Shown here: positions 18,231 to 29,073 of the stretch, in pieces
Layout of the letters: each line of letters begins with the position of its first letter
Numbering within the stretch: the stretch's first letter is position 1
From: Pirellulales bacterium
GTDB taxonomy: Bacteria; Planctomycetota; Planctomycetia; Pirellulales; JALHPA01
NCBI GenBank assembly: GCA_033762255.1
Contig: JANRLT010000014.1
Span: 62,001-126,000 of the forward strand
DNA length: 64,000 nt
Direction of reading: 5' to 3'
The notes under the pieces: generated by a model
Database searches by the model: none
What the model was told of the DNA's origin: nothing
What the model saw: only the letters and a program-made list of their open reading frames with translations
Translations under genes and position numbers: made by a program

Positions 18231-18249
18231 CATCTCACGGAGTGAGATG
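18231..18249. terminator. Hairpin after the thioredoxin-fold gene
   Basis: CATCTCAC-GGA-GTGAGATG, an 8-bp stem with 3-nt loop, lying 7 nt past the stop codon at 18256 (minus-strand gene). It matches the hairpin at 12985-13003 in size, sequence pattern and position relative to a stop codon. Confidence 0.45.
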
Positions 18250-18255
18250 AGTACA

Positions 18256-20184
18256 CTACTTTCCCTTGGGTCGGGCGGCTTGGTCCAGGCGGAGTTTTTT
18301 GCGTAGTTCGGTCTCTAGCTCGGTGATGTGGATTCCCCGGTTGGCCACTTTGCCCGTTTCGTCCACCAGCAGCATGAGCGGCAAATTGAGCACGCCGATT
18401 TCGTTGGCCAGGCGGCTATCCAGGCCCCCCTGTTCGTGTAGTTGCACCCAGGGAAGGCGGTTGGCGGTAAGAAATTCCACCGCTGTCTCGGCGTTTTCGT
18501 CCAGGTTGACCCCGATTAGCTCAAATCCCTGCTTGCCGTACTTGGCCTGCAGTTCCTTCAATTGCGCCAGATCCACTTTGCACGGTTCGGACCAGGTCGC
18601 CCAATAGTGGATGAGGACCACTTTTCCCTTATATTTGGCCAGATCGACCGCCGCACCGTTCCCCAGGGCCTTTCCAGCCAGGTTGAATTGTCGGCCCACA
18701 CAGTCGAGACGGGTAATGGCCCCCGCGGCTTTTTTGGCGGCGGCAGTCCCGGCAAAATTGGCAACTAACTTTTTGTACCATTCCTTGGCTGGTTCTTCCT
18801 GTCCGGCAAACTCCGCCGCGTTCCCCAGTTGCAACAGGGCGTCGGCGGCGTCGGGACTGGTGGGATATTTTTCGGCAAAAGCTGTCAACTTTTCGGTCCA
18901 ATTGGCTTGGATTTTGGCGTAGTCGGGGTTTGCGCCTTGGAGGGCGGAATTGTACTCGGCCTGCAAAAAGCGGTATTTCACAAAGGCCGCGGTTTCGGCA
19001 TCGGTGCCCGCCGTTTCCAATTCGTTGGCCAGTTTTTCGAGCCGCGCCAGGCCGGTGCTATAGTTTCCCGCCTGAATCGCGGCACTCAGCACGTCTGCCA
19101 TTTGGCGGGTCCACATTCCCCGTTCGCGCGGTTCGGCCATCTCGGCCACTTGCGCCAGCAAGTCGGCCCGTCGGTCATTTAGCTGAATTAACTCCGCGGG
19201 AGCGGCGGTTTGATTGATTTGCGCGTCAATTTTTTGCACTTCCTCGATCAGCTTGGCCATCGCCTCATTGGGTGCGCTAGCGGCCGCGGCGTCTGTTCCG
19301 GTCAAGCCACTCTGGGATCCATGAAAGAACGTCCCCGCCGTGCTTTCGCTGGTGGGGGCTTCGATCAAACGCCACACCGGACCCGCCTGCACCAACGTTC
19401 CCACGGGCAATTGACCGCTTTTGCCGGCGGTCTCGATCATGGCGATCGCATGTTCATAGGCCGTCACATCCGCCGTGCTACCGTGTGTTCCGGCGGGAAC
19501 CATGCCCGGCGTGCCCGCGGCAAAATCCACCCAGGTGCTGTCGGGAGTAATCAGCTTTTGCGATTTGACAAACGCGGCAAACCCCGCCGGAGCAGCAGCC
19601 AGTTTGGCCGATAACTCCGCTTGCAGGGTATCGCCCAGACCGAGGGATTTGAGTTCCGCGGTGGTCAAAAGCAGCCGACCATAACGCTGGGCGTCGGCGG
19701 TGCGGATGGCCGCGACCAATTCGGCGGTGACTTCCTCCGGGGAAATGCTTTTCCAGGCGTCGATTTGTCCATCCTGGTTTTTATCGACCCCCCAGCGGGT
19801 TCCCGCGGTGTTAAGCCAGCGGTGCTGGTCGGCTTTGCCATCAAAGTTTTCATCAATATCGCGGTAAACCTCGATCCCGTCCTTGTAGTAACTCCAGCGA
19901 TCCACGACGTTGTCATTATTGGTGTCCACAAACTCCCGCAAAATCAGCCCGCGTGGATTGCGCACCACATAGCCGGACTGTACGCCGGTTTTTTCAGATT
20001 TGATCGTGCATTGGTCCAGTTCCGCTGCGGCGGGCTGGTCGATCACCACATCCCGCTGATGAATCGGGACCAGCTTTAACGCTTGGGTGGCGGTGGGATT
20101 TTGAGCGGCTAAATCATTTGTGGCAATTGCCCCCGCCACCACGACCGCGGAACCAGGAACCAACCAACGCCATGCGCGCGACAT
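18256..20184 (-). CDS. Exported TlpA-like thioredoxin-fold protein, one active-site Cys
   Basis: A 642-residue exported protein. The start is the ATG at 20184 (AAGG 9 nt upstream); residues about 5-27 are a signal peptide. Residues about 80-145 contain three Asp-rich loops, DTNNDNVVDRW, DENFDGKADQ and DKNQDGQIDAW, which look like EF-hand calcium loops. A helical, TPR-like middle part follows. Residues about 490-642 are a TlpA/AhpC-type thioredoxin fold with the cis-Pro loop LNLPLMLLVD. Its redox motif reads WSEPC: Ser532 stands where the first Cys of WCxPC should be, leaving Cys535, so ordinary disulfide exchange is unlikely. It probably acts in the periplasm. Confidence 0.85.
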   Translation of the reverse strand: MSRAWRWLVPGSAVVVAGAIATNDLAAQNPTATQALKLVPIHQRDVVIDQPAAAELDQCTIKSEKTGVQSGYVVRNPRGLILREFVDTNNDNVVDRWSYYKDGIEVYRDIDENFDGKADQHRWLNTAGTRWGVDKNQDGQIDAWKSISPEEVTAELVAAIRTADAQRYGRLLLTTAELKSLGLGDTLQAELSAKLAAAPAGFAAFVKSQKLITPDSTWVDFAAGTPGMVPAGTHGSTADVTAYEHAIAMIETAGKSGQLPVGTLVQAGPVWRLIEAPTSESTAGTFFHGSQSGLTGTDAAAASAPNEAMAKLIEEVQKIDAQINQTAAPAELIQLNDRRADLLAQVAEMAEPRERGMWTRQMADVLSAAIQAGNYSTGLARLEKLANELETAGTDAETAAFVKYRFLQAEYNSALQGANPDYAKIQANWTEKLTAFAEKYPTSPDAADALLQLGNAAEFAGQEEPAKEWYKKLVANFAGTAAAKKAAGAITRLDCVGRQFNLAGKALGNGAAVDLAKYKGKVVLIHYWATWSEPCKVDLAQLKELQAKYGKQGFELIGVNLDENAETAVEFLTANRLPWVQLHEQGGLDSRLANEIGVLNLPLMLLVDETGKVANRGIHITELETELRKKLRLDQAARPKGK

Positions 20185-20338
20185 AGATCGCATCCTTGCA
20201 AAATATGGATATCAGAACCACCCACTGGACATAGCCAGCTAGGGTGAGTATCGGCAATCGAGCGCGCGTATCATCAGCCCCGGCGGGAAAATGTAACGAT
20301 TGGGGGGCTTTTTCAAGCTGCTAGCGTGCGCAGTAGGT

Positions 20339-20391
20339 CCCGTCCGCCGGACGGGACTGGTGCAGCGGGAGACGGGAGACGGGAGACGGGA
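20339..20391. repeat. GC hairpin and GGGAGAC tandem repeat
   Basis: CCCGTCC-GCC-GGACGGG (20339-20355) is a 7-bp hairpin, followed by three tandem copies of the 7-mer GGGAGAC. It lies between the DUF3500 stop and the thioredoxin-fold gene. Confidence 0.5.
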
Positions 20392-20411
20392 CTCCACTAC
20401 TCCAAACTCCA

Positions 20412-21467
20412 CTACTCCATTCCTCCAACCTCCACCTTGCGCTCCAATCCAAAGTCCCCCCGCAAGTCCCGCCAAATGCTGTGGATGTGGTTGGCCATGT
20501 TCCCCTCGGCATCGGGTTGGGTGTTGTTCAGTTCGATGATAAATGTCGGCCCGGAAATGACATAATGGTGTCCCACACCCGGTTTTAACGCCCCTTGCCA
20601 GTTAAAACGAACATTTTCCCAGCCGCCGGTTTGGATTCTGGCCAGCCGTTCTTGCGCGACCAAAAAGGGCAAATTATCGGCGTAAACTTTGACCAGGGCC
20701 TGCAATTTTTGTTGTTGGGCCTGGTTCAGATCCGCAAATCCCACTCCTTGCGGCTCAAACGGCCCAAATTGGGCTTTTCCCGCGTCGCGGATATCCTTGG
20801 GCGCGGTCTCCGCCGTAACCGCGGCCTGTTTCTGTTTATCATCAAGGGAGTTGACCAACTCAAACGCCAGTTTTTCCTCATCGGCTAGTGCCCGCGTCCC
20901 CGTGGCTGGTCCACCGACAAAGGTGGTTTTGACCTCGGCGGGATTCGCTCCAAAAAACGTCGGCGTCGTTGCGGTCACGCGGCCATTTTCCACGGTAAAA
21001 TTCAGCGACAAATGATGCCCTTCGATGCTGATCCCCCAAGTTTTGTCCTTTCCCGGCTCGCCAAAAAGAGTCAAATAATAACGCTCGGGATCGCGAATAT
21101 TCGCCATCGTTCCTTTTTTAGACTCGATATCGCGCAGGATTTGCTCCAGCAGCATAATCGTGGTCGCCTTTTCGTAGCCTGTCTCGCTGGTCAACACCCG
21201 CAGTAAATCCCGCGATGCTTGGCGCTGCTCGGCGGACATCTCCTTGTACTGCAGTCCCTTGCGTTGGGCTTTGGGGATAAAATGCCAATCCACCCGTCGT
21301 TCGTCGGTATAGGGCAAGAGGGCCACGGTGCGTTGTTCGGGCGAAAGTAATTTTACAAAGGCCACCGCTGGAGAAACGAGTTCGTCTCCCGGCTTACGCA
21401 GGAACGCCCACGCGCTGGCCATGGTGATGGTAAAGGAAATCGCAAATAAACAGATGAGCGTGCGCAT
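20412..21467 (-). CDS. DUF3500 domain protein, exported
   Basis: A 351-residue protein with a signal peptide (MRTLICLFAISFTITMASAWAF). LSPEQRTVALLPYTDERRVDWHFIP, GYEKATTIMLLEQILRDIE, RDPERYYLTLFGEP and WGISIEGHHLSLNFTV are the conserved blocks of the DUF3500 family, and the C-terminal GHHYVISGPTFIIELNN is also characteristic. The biochemical role of the family is not known to me. Several conserved His and Glu suggest a binding or catalytic site in the periplasm. It is transcribed toward the thioredoxin-fold gene, 228 nt away on the same strand. Confidence 0.88.
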   Translation of the reverse strand: MRTLICLFAISFTITMASAWAFLRKPGDELVSPAVAFVKLLSPEQRTVALLPYTDERRVDWHFIPKAQRKGLQYKEMSAEQRQASRDLLRVLTSETGYEKATTIMLLEQILRDIESKKGTMANIRDPERYYLTLFGEPGKDKTWGISIEGHHLSLNFTVENGRVTATTPTFFGANPAEVKTTFVGGPATGTRALADEEKLAFELVNSLDDKQKQAAVTAETAPKDIRDAGKAQFGPFEPQGVGFADLNQAQQQKLQALVKVYADNLPFLVAQERLARIQTGGWENVRFNWQGALKPGVGHHYVISGPTFIIELNNTQPDAEGNMANHIHSIWRDLRGDFGLERKVEVGGME

Positions 21468-22287
21468 GGTAAAAAACGATCCAGCTAAAGGAACAGGCCG
21501 AGAGGGGGGATGGGTACCGTGTTCGGGCCGCGACAGGGGTCAGGTCAGTATTTGGGTCGTTACCGCCGAAATTTGCCGCTTTTTGCGGGAAGCAACACGG
21601 TTGGGACCCATTGGCGGGAAGGCGGGGGGTAAAATGATTTCAATCACAAGGGAAACCATCTACCGGGCTATAAGATAACCCCGTGGCGGCAAAATCTCCA
21701 CTCTTTTCCGGGAAAAATTGATTTAGCGAACGAGCGGGGCCGCGGGATACCCGCAGCCGGTCCTGGCACGTGGCTTTCCACAGGAGATCAACATTCGGCG
21801 GAGGAGTGAGCGCCGGACCTGGGGGAAAGATCGCCGGGGGAGGCATTTGACAGGCCTAATTTGCAACTTACACTGCGCGAATTTCAATTCGCGGCCCCGT
21901 AGTCGGCGGCGCGGCGGCCATTTATCCGCTTTATCACGTTTAACGTGGTTCAACCTGCTCATTTTGCGGCTTTTTCTGGCGGGTAAAGGACTGTCTAGAG
22001 TGCCACTTGTGCCGGGGCTGACGATTAAGCCTGGATGATTGTTAAATATTTTTAGGACGGGCATGGATTCCTGGGATGCTTTTGCCCGGGCCAGTCGATC
22101 TGTAATCTTGGCCACAGCTAGAAAGACATAGTTCCCTTGTCTGTGGCCATGGAAACGGACTTCCATACGTGAACGGGACAAGGCGTCCCACCCCCAACTT
22201 AGGAATTACCGGACGACTCTCCCCCAGCCAGTAGGATGGCGCGATCAACGGAGAGTGAACGGAGTTTCCCATCTCACAGGAGTCACG
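21468..22287. other. Long spacer before the BBP7 gene
   Basis: About 820 bases with no supported gene; a minus-strand frame at 21723-22181 has no recognisable content. It contains a palindrome CACGTT-T-AACGTG (21935-21947) and a possible leader hairpin with arms TGGCCACAG (22109-22117) and CTGTGGCCA (22141-22149). AGGAG stands 5 nt before the BBP7 start. Confidence 0.45.
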
Positions 22288-23739
22288 ATGATGAAGTCCG
22301 TCCGTAGAATGAGCGCGCTGGTGGTGTTGAGCGGTTTATTGACCGCCCCCGCCTATGCGCAAGATTTGGGCGCCGCGTCTTACCAGACCGGCCGCTATGC
22401 CCAACCGAGCCTGTTGCCGGAATATCAACCGGCTCCCGCGGTCATGCAAACCGCTGGGCAGCAACCTTATGGCAGCTACACCGTGGCCGCCCGCCGCGGT
22501 ACCGAAGGGTTGGAAGCCGCCCCCGCCCCGGTGAATCCCCCCTCGGTGGTTTCCGGCAGTCCTTCCGATGAAACAGTGACCGCCCAACCACTGCCGCCGA
22601 CTGGCGATTGCGGCGCGGGTTGTAATGGCGGAACGCCGATCTTTAGCGCTCCGGGTTATGGCTGCAGCAGCGCGAACCCCTGGACCGACGCCGTTTCCGG
22701 CAATTGCGCGAGCGGCGCTTGCGATGTGTGCCTGCCCACTTGCTGCCCCAACTGGAGCGTGTATGTCGGCGGCGTGGTGATGAGCAGGGATTCGTCAAAT
22801 AAGAAATGGTTGACGTACGAAACCGGCAACAACGCCAACCAACTGATGTACCCGCCCGATGCCGACTGGGGTGGCGGACCCGAAGTCCGGATCATGAAAG
22901 CCATCGGGTGTAACCCCTGTGGCGGCTGCCCGGCCAACTATATCGAAGGCGTTTACTACGGTGTTTATGGGATGGACGGCTATGATAGCCGATATAGCCC
23001 CACTAACCAGTTGAGCACGCCTTTGGATGTCGGTTTTGTGAACTATGTGAGCGCCGGGTTTCCCGCCGTGGGCTTTTTTGACAACGCCCGGGAACACCGC
23101 GTTTGGCGCGAAGACGAATTCCACAATGTCGAAGTCAACTGGGTGCATTACTTTTGCGGCGGTTCGCCTGGCTGCAACGGCCAACCCTTTTCGATCGCGG
23201 GCGTGGCTGGTTTTCGCTTTATCAAATTCCAGGACGAATTGCTGTTCGGATCGGTCTCGAGCGGTAACGAATTCGGCAGCAACGGCGGCGTGAACGAGGC
23301 GTACTTTACCAGCGATGTCGATAACAACCTGTATGGGTTTCAAATCGGGGCGCTGATGTCGCATCGGATCGGCTGCAATTGGAATCTGTTTGCCGCACCC
23401 AAAATTGGTATCTTTGGAAACCATATCGAATTTTCCACCCACGGTTATCGGGGAGACGGCGCCACCGCGACCTTCTCGACGACTGGCAACGCCTTTAACC
23501 TGTCCAACCAAAAAGACGACTTTGCGGTGATGGGCCAATTGGACCTGGGCGTGGATTATTGCATCAATAGCAACTGGAAGATCACCGGTGGCTATCGCGT
23601 GTTGGGGATTGCGGGCGTGGCCCTGGCGGATGATCAAATTCCGGCGTATTTGGCGGCGGAAAATGATTGGACGGACATTGAGTCCAATGGCACGCTGATC
23701 ATGCACGGGGCGTTTGCGGGAGTGACTTATAGCTGGTAA
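22288..23739 (+). CDS. BBP7-type outer membrane beta-barrel protein
   Basis: A 483-residue exported protein. The start is the ATG after CACAGGAGTCACG. Residues 1-25 are a signal peptide ending AYAQD. A low-complexity region, then a Cys-rich section with paired Cys (CGAGCNGG, CASGACDVCLPTCCPN, CNPCGGCPANY) lead into beta-strand-rich sequence typical of the planctomycete BBP7 barrels, e.g. HYFCGGSPGCNGQPFSIAGVAGFRFIKFQDELLFG. It ends GAFAGVTYSW with a terminal aromatic residue, as outer-membrane barrels do. It is probably an abundant surface protein, and is followed by two strong hairpins. Confidence 0.85.
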   Translation: MMKSVRRMSALVVLSGLLTAPAYAQDLGAASYQTGRYAQPSLLPEYQPAPAVMQTAGQQPYGSYTVAARRGTEGLEAAPAPVNPPSVVSGSPSDETVTAQPLPPTGDCGAGCNGGTPIFSAPGYGCSSANPWTDAVSGNCASGACDVCLPTCCPNWSVYVGGVVMSRDSSNKKWLTYETGNNANQLMYPPDADWGGGPEVRIMKAIGCNPCGGCPANYIEGVYYGVYGMDGYDSRYSPTNQLSTPLDVGFVNYVSAGFPAVGFFDNAREHRVWREDEFHNVEVNWVHYFCGGSPGCNGQPFSIAGVAGFRFIKFQDELLFGSVSSGNEFGSNGGVNEAYFTSDVDNNLYGFQIGALMSHRIGCNWNLFAAPKIGIFGNHIEFSTHGYRGDGATATFSTTGNAFNLSNQKDDFAVMGQLDLGVDYCINSNWKITGGYRVLGIAGVALADDQIPAYLAAENDWTDIESNGTLIMHGAFAGVTYSW

Positions 23740-23837
23740 GGAATGGGGCAGTTGGCCGGGATGTGCAGCAGTGAGTGACAGCAAGACGGAGTTTCTGCGA
23801 GAGAAAATAGCTGGAACGTGTGTGTGGTGCCGAGGGT

Positions 23838-23864
23838 GGTGTGCCAGAGACGTCCTGGCACACC
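23838..23864. terminator. Perfect 10-bp hairpin downstream of BBP7
   Basis: GGTGTGCCAG, 7-nt loop AGACGTC, CTGGCACACC. It has no T tract. It stands before the clear terminator at 23925 and could protect the mRNA 3' end. Confidence 0.6.
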
Positions 23865-23924
23865 GCACGGCGGTAAAAAACAGCAATTAGGCCGGATTTA
23901 TCCGCCCCGGTTGCGAAACAACGA

Positions 23925-23953
23925 CCCGGTTGCCCCTGGCAGCCGGGTTTTTT
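23925..23953 (+). terminator. Intrinsic terminator of the BBP7 gene
   Basis: CCCGGTTGCC, loop CCT, GGCAGCCGGG followed by six T. The stem has ten pairs (one G-T). This is the strongest terminator in the window. Confidence 0.85.
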
Positions 23954-24220
23954 GTTTTTACGGTGGTTTGTGATGTTCCAACGGGTGACGCGACGGGAAA
24001 TGCTTGGGCAAAATTGCAGAAGCGCGGGGCGAATTTTTCTCCAGGATTTTCAGGGGAAAAGACGATAGTAGTTGCTCTGTGGAACAACCCCAGGGAATTT
24101 CAAGGGCTGCGAAGGAGGAGGCAACGAGGGGAATCGTGACAAATTATCCACAGAACAACTACGGAAATTGGCCGTAAAAATAGGGTCAAGAGGTTTTAAC
24201 CCGGTAATCAATCGAGGCCC

Positions 24221-24248
24221 TTGTGGGTCGGGCTGATACCGATATAAT
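24221..24248 (+). promoter_or_regulatory. Possible rRNA operon promoter
   Basis: TTGTGG (24221-24226), 16-nt spacer, TATAAT (24243-24248), about 700 nt before the mature 23S 5' end and upstream of the processing stem. The -10 is perfect and the -35 matches in four positions. No experimental support. Confidence 0.35.
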
Positions 24249-24645
24249 AAATTTCTTGCTGCGGTAGAACCAAATTCTAGCGTGGTCGTAGAAAGAGTTC
24301 CGGGTTATTCGAGACCTAAAAAATCAATAATGCCAGCGTCGAGAGTTGGCAAAAATATTTTTTAGACCCCCCTTTACTCGGTAACAAGATTTGAATAGAT
24401 TTGTACTTCTGTCACTTAACTGACCCCAGTTGAATTGACAGGTGAAAATGGCACGCGGCCAAGTTCATTTGTGGAATGCCGATTTTTTTCTAACATTATG
24501 TTAGGCAATCACTTGTGGCCTGCTTGTTGAGTCCGGGTGGTTGTGGGATTGGCATTTTGGCACATGGTTTTGGCCCTGCGTTATTTTTAGCAGGATGAAG
24601 GTTGGTTTCGTGAGAAATCGATTTTCAGTAGTTCTTTGACAATTT

Positions 24646-24661
24646 GATTGTGGAAGATTGG
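24646..24661 (+). other. 5' arm of the 23S rRNA processing stem
   Basis: GATTGTGGAAGATTGG pairs perfectly over 16 bases with CCAATCTTCCACAATC at 27934-27949, closing a loop that contains the whole 23S gene. Such stems are RNase III substrates in bacterial rRNA operons. Confidence 0.8.
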
Positions 24662-24950
24662 CATCTTCGAAGAAGCACGACTGGTGTGAACCTGTTTTGC
24701 CCGTGAGGGTATTTCGGGGGAAACACCGGAAATGTTCTTCCAAAGCACTTAGCTCCAGGGGATGTAACAATACTTTTTGGTATTGCTTATCCGCTGGATT
24801 TCGGATGAATCGTTTTTTACGGATTGCCGTCAGCCTGTCGCGCTTGACAGGTGGCAATTCGCGATCAGTCTGAATCAGCCCACTTTATGCTATCGCCTTT
24901 AATTCTGGCAACGGAATTTTTGGGGATTTGATAGAGTCTTTGATTCAGGT

Positions 24951-27816
<2,866 letters not shown>

Positions 27817-27933
27817 TTGTATCAAAAACTCTAACTGATTCAAGGATTGTTTGTGAAAACAGTCCTCCGAATTCAGCTAAGTGCTGACAAGTGACACAAT
27901 CCCACGTGTTTTTTCGCGTGCGGAATGTGGCCA

Positions 27934-27949
27934 CCAATCTTCCACAATC
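27934..27949 (+). other. 3' arm of the 23S rRNA processing stem
   Basis: CCAATCTTCCACAATC, the exact reverse complement of 24646-24661, in the 23S-5S spacer. Confidence 0.8.
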
Positions 27950-27992
27950 GTAATTTGCGTGGCCGATCGAGACATCGGTCGGTCACGTCTTT

Positions 27993-28101
27993 TTCCGGTG
28001 ATCACATCTGAAAGGTCACACCTGTTCCCATCTCGAACACAGCAGTTAAGCTTTCAGAGCCGATGATAGTTCCAAAAGAGCGAAAGTAGGTCTCGCCGGA
28101 A
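27993..28101 (+). rRNA. rrf: 5S ribosomal RNA
   Basis: About 109 nt. The ends TTCCGGTGA and TCGCCGGAA pair (helix I). The core CACACCTGTTCCCATCTCGA and AACACAGCAGTTAAGC, the GCCGATGATAGT loop E region and AGTAGGTC are conserved 5S features. It lies about 180 nt after 23S, in the same transcript. Confidence 0.95.
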
Positions 28102-28111
28102 ATAATTCAAA

Positions 28112-28149
28112 ATCCCCAACCAGGCACAGCCCGGTTGGGGATTTTTTTT
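28112..28149 (+). terminator. Terminator of the 23S-5S operon
   Basis: ATCCCCAACC, 11-nt loop, GGTTGGGGAT and then a run of T (eight from 28142). Perfect 10-bp stem directly after 5S. Confidence 0.9.
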
Positions 28150-28246
28150 ATTTTCCATTCCTTTCTGATATACTAAAAATCGCTGGGTGGTACTGTCGCA
28201 ATTAATCCATATCAGCTTTTCTTAGCATTACATTAGCGGGTGAAAA

Positions 28247-28927
28247 ATGGCCACCGCGGAAATTCCCTTACCCCTGTCGACACTAGACCCGTTACCCGCA
28301 GCCCCCACGGGGAGCGGCATTCCGCCTTCAGGCACGTGGGATTTCGGGGAAATTACGCTCTCCTTGGCACCCTTGTTTTCTTGCAATGAGGAGCAATTCT
28401 GCGATCTCGCCGCGCAAAACCCAGAACTCCGCTTGGAGCTTTCACCCACGGGAACTCTAATTATCATGGCACCCTCTTTTAGTCTTACGGGTAGTTACAA
28501 TGCAGATGCATTAACACAATTAATGGCTTGGGCACGCCAGTTTGGCGGCAAAGTCTTTGATTCCAGTGCCGGATTTAGGCTCCCTCTCGGCGGTGTGCGC
28601 GCGCCGGACGCTAGTTGGATCGCACAGGAGCAATGGGACCAGCTCTCCCCCGAAAAGCGCGAAAAATATGCCCATATATGCCCCGATTTTGTTTTGGAAT
28701 TGCGCAGCCCCACCGACCGGTTGGCCACACTGCAAGCAAAAATGGTCGAATATCTGGCCAACGGTGCCCGCCTGGGCTGGCTAGTCGATCCGGTGGAAAA
28801 GAAGGTTCACGTCTATTTTCCGGGCAAGGAACCGGAAATACTGCAAAACCCCGCCACGGTCAGCGGGGATCCGGTGTTGCCGGGATTTGTGCTAGCGTTG
28901 GCAACGATTTTTACGGATCAAACCTAA
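28247..28927 (+). CDS. Uma2-family (DUF820) putative endonuclease
   Basis: A 226-residue protein. The C-terminal 180 residues follow the Uma2 pattern: LRLELSPTGTLIIMAPSFSLTGSYN, then GVRAPDASWIAQEQWDQLSPEKR and CPDFVLELRSPTDRLATLQAKMVEYLANGARLGWLVDP. PDASW, ELRS and the following K-EY form the restriction-endonuclease-like (PDDEXK) core. The family is widespread in planctomycetes and cyanobacteria, and its cellular role is unsettled. The first 40 residues are Pro-rich and variable. It follows the rRNA terminator with its own start; no partner gene is adjacent. Confidence 0.9.
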   Translation: MATAEIPLPLSTLDPLPAAPTGSGIPPSGTWDFGEITLSLAPLFSCNEEQFCDLAAQNPELRLELSPTGTLIIMAPSFSLTGSYNADALTQLMAWARQFGGKVFDSSAGFRLPLGGVRAPDASWIAQEQWDQLSPEKREKYAHICPDFVLELRSPTDRLATLQAKMVEYLANGARLGWLVDPVEKKVHVYFPGKEPEILQNPATVSGDPVLPGFVLALATIFTDQT

Positions 28928-29073
28928 GCCTTATCTTCAGGTGATTGCCCATGTACCCCAAAATTCCCAATCAATTTAACCGGAAAATTTAGTTAAACTT
29001 CTATAGTCGCGTTAACCGATACATTGTGCGCCACAGACTCTGTGGATTTTTTACCAATGTGTGGGTGAAACTG

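Noticed and set aside
21723-22181. 152-residue minus-strand frame
   Set aside because: Arg-rich shadow-like composition with no start signal; it includes the palindromes of the BBP7 leader.
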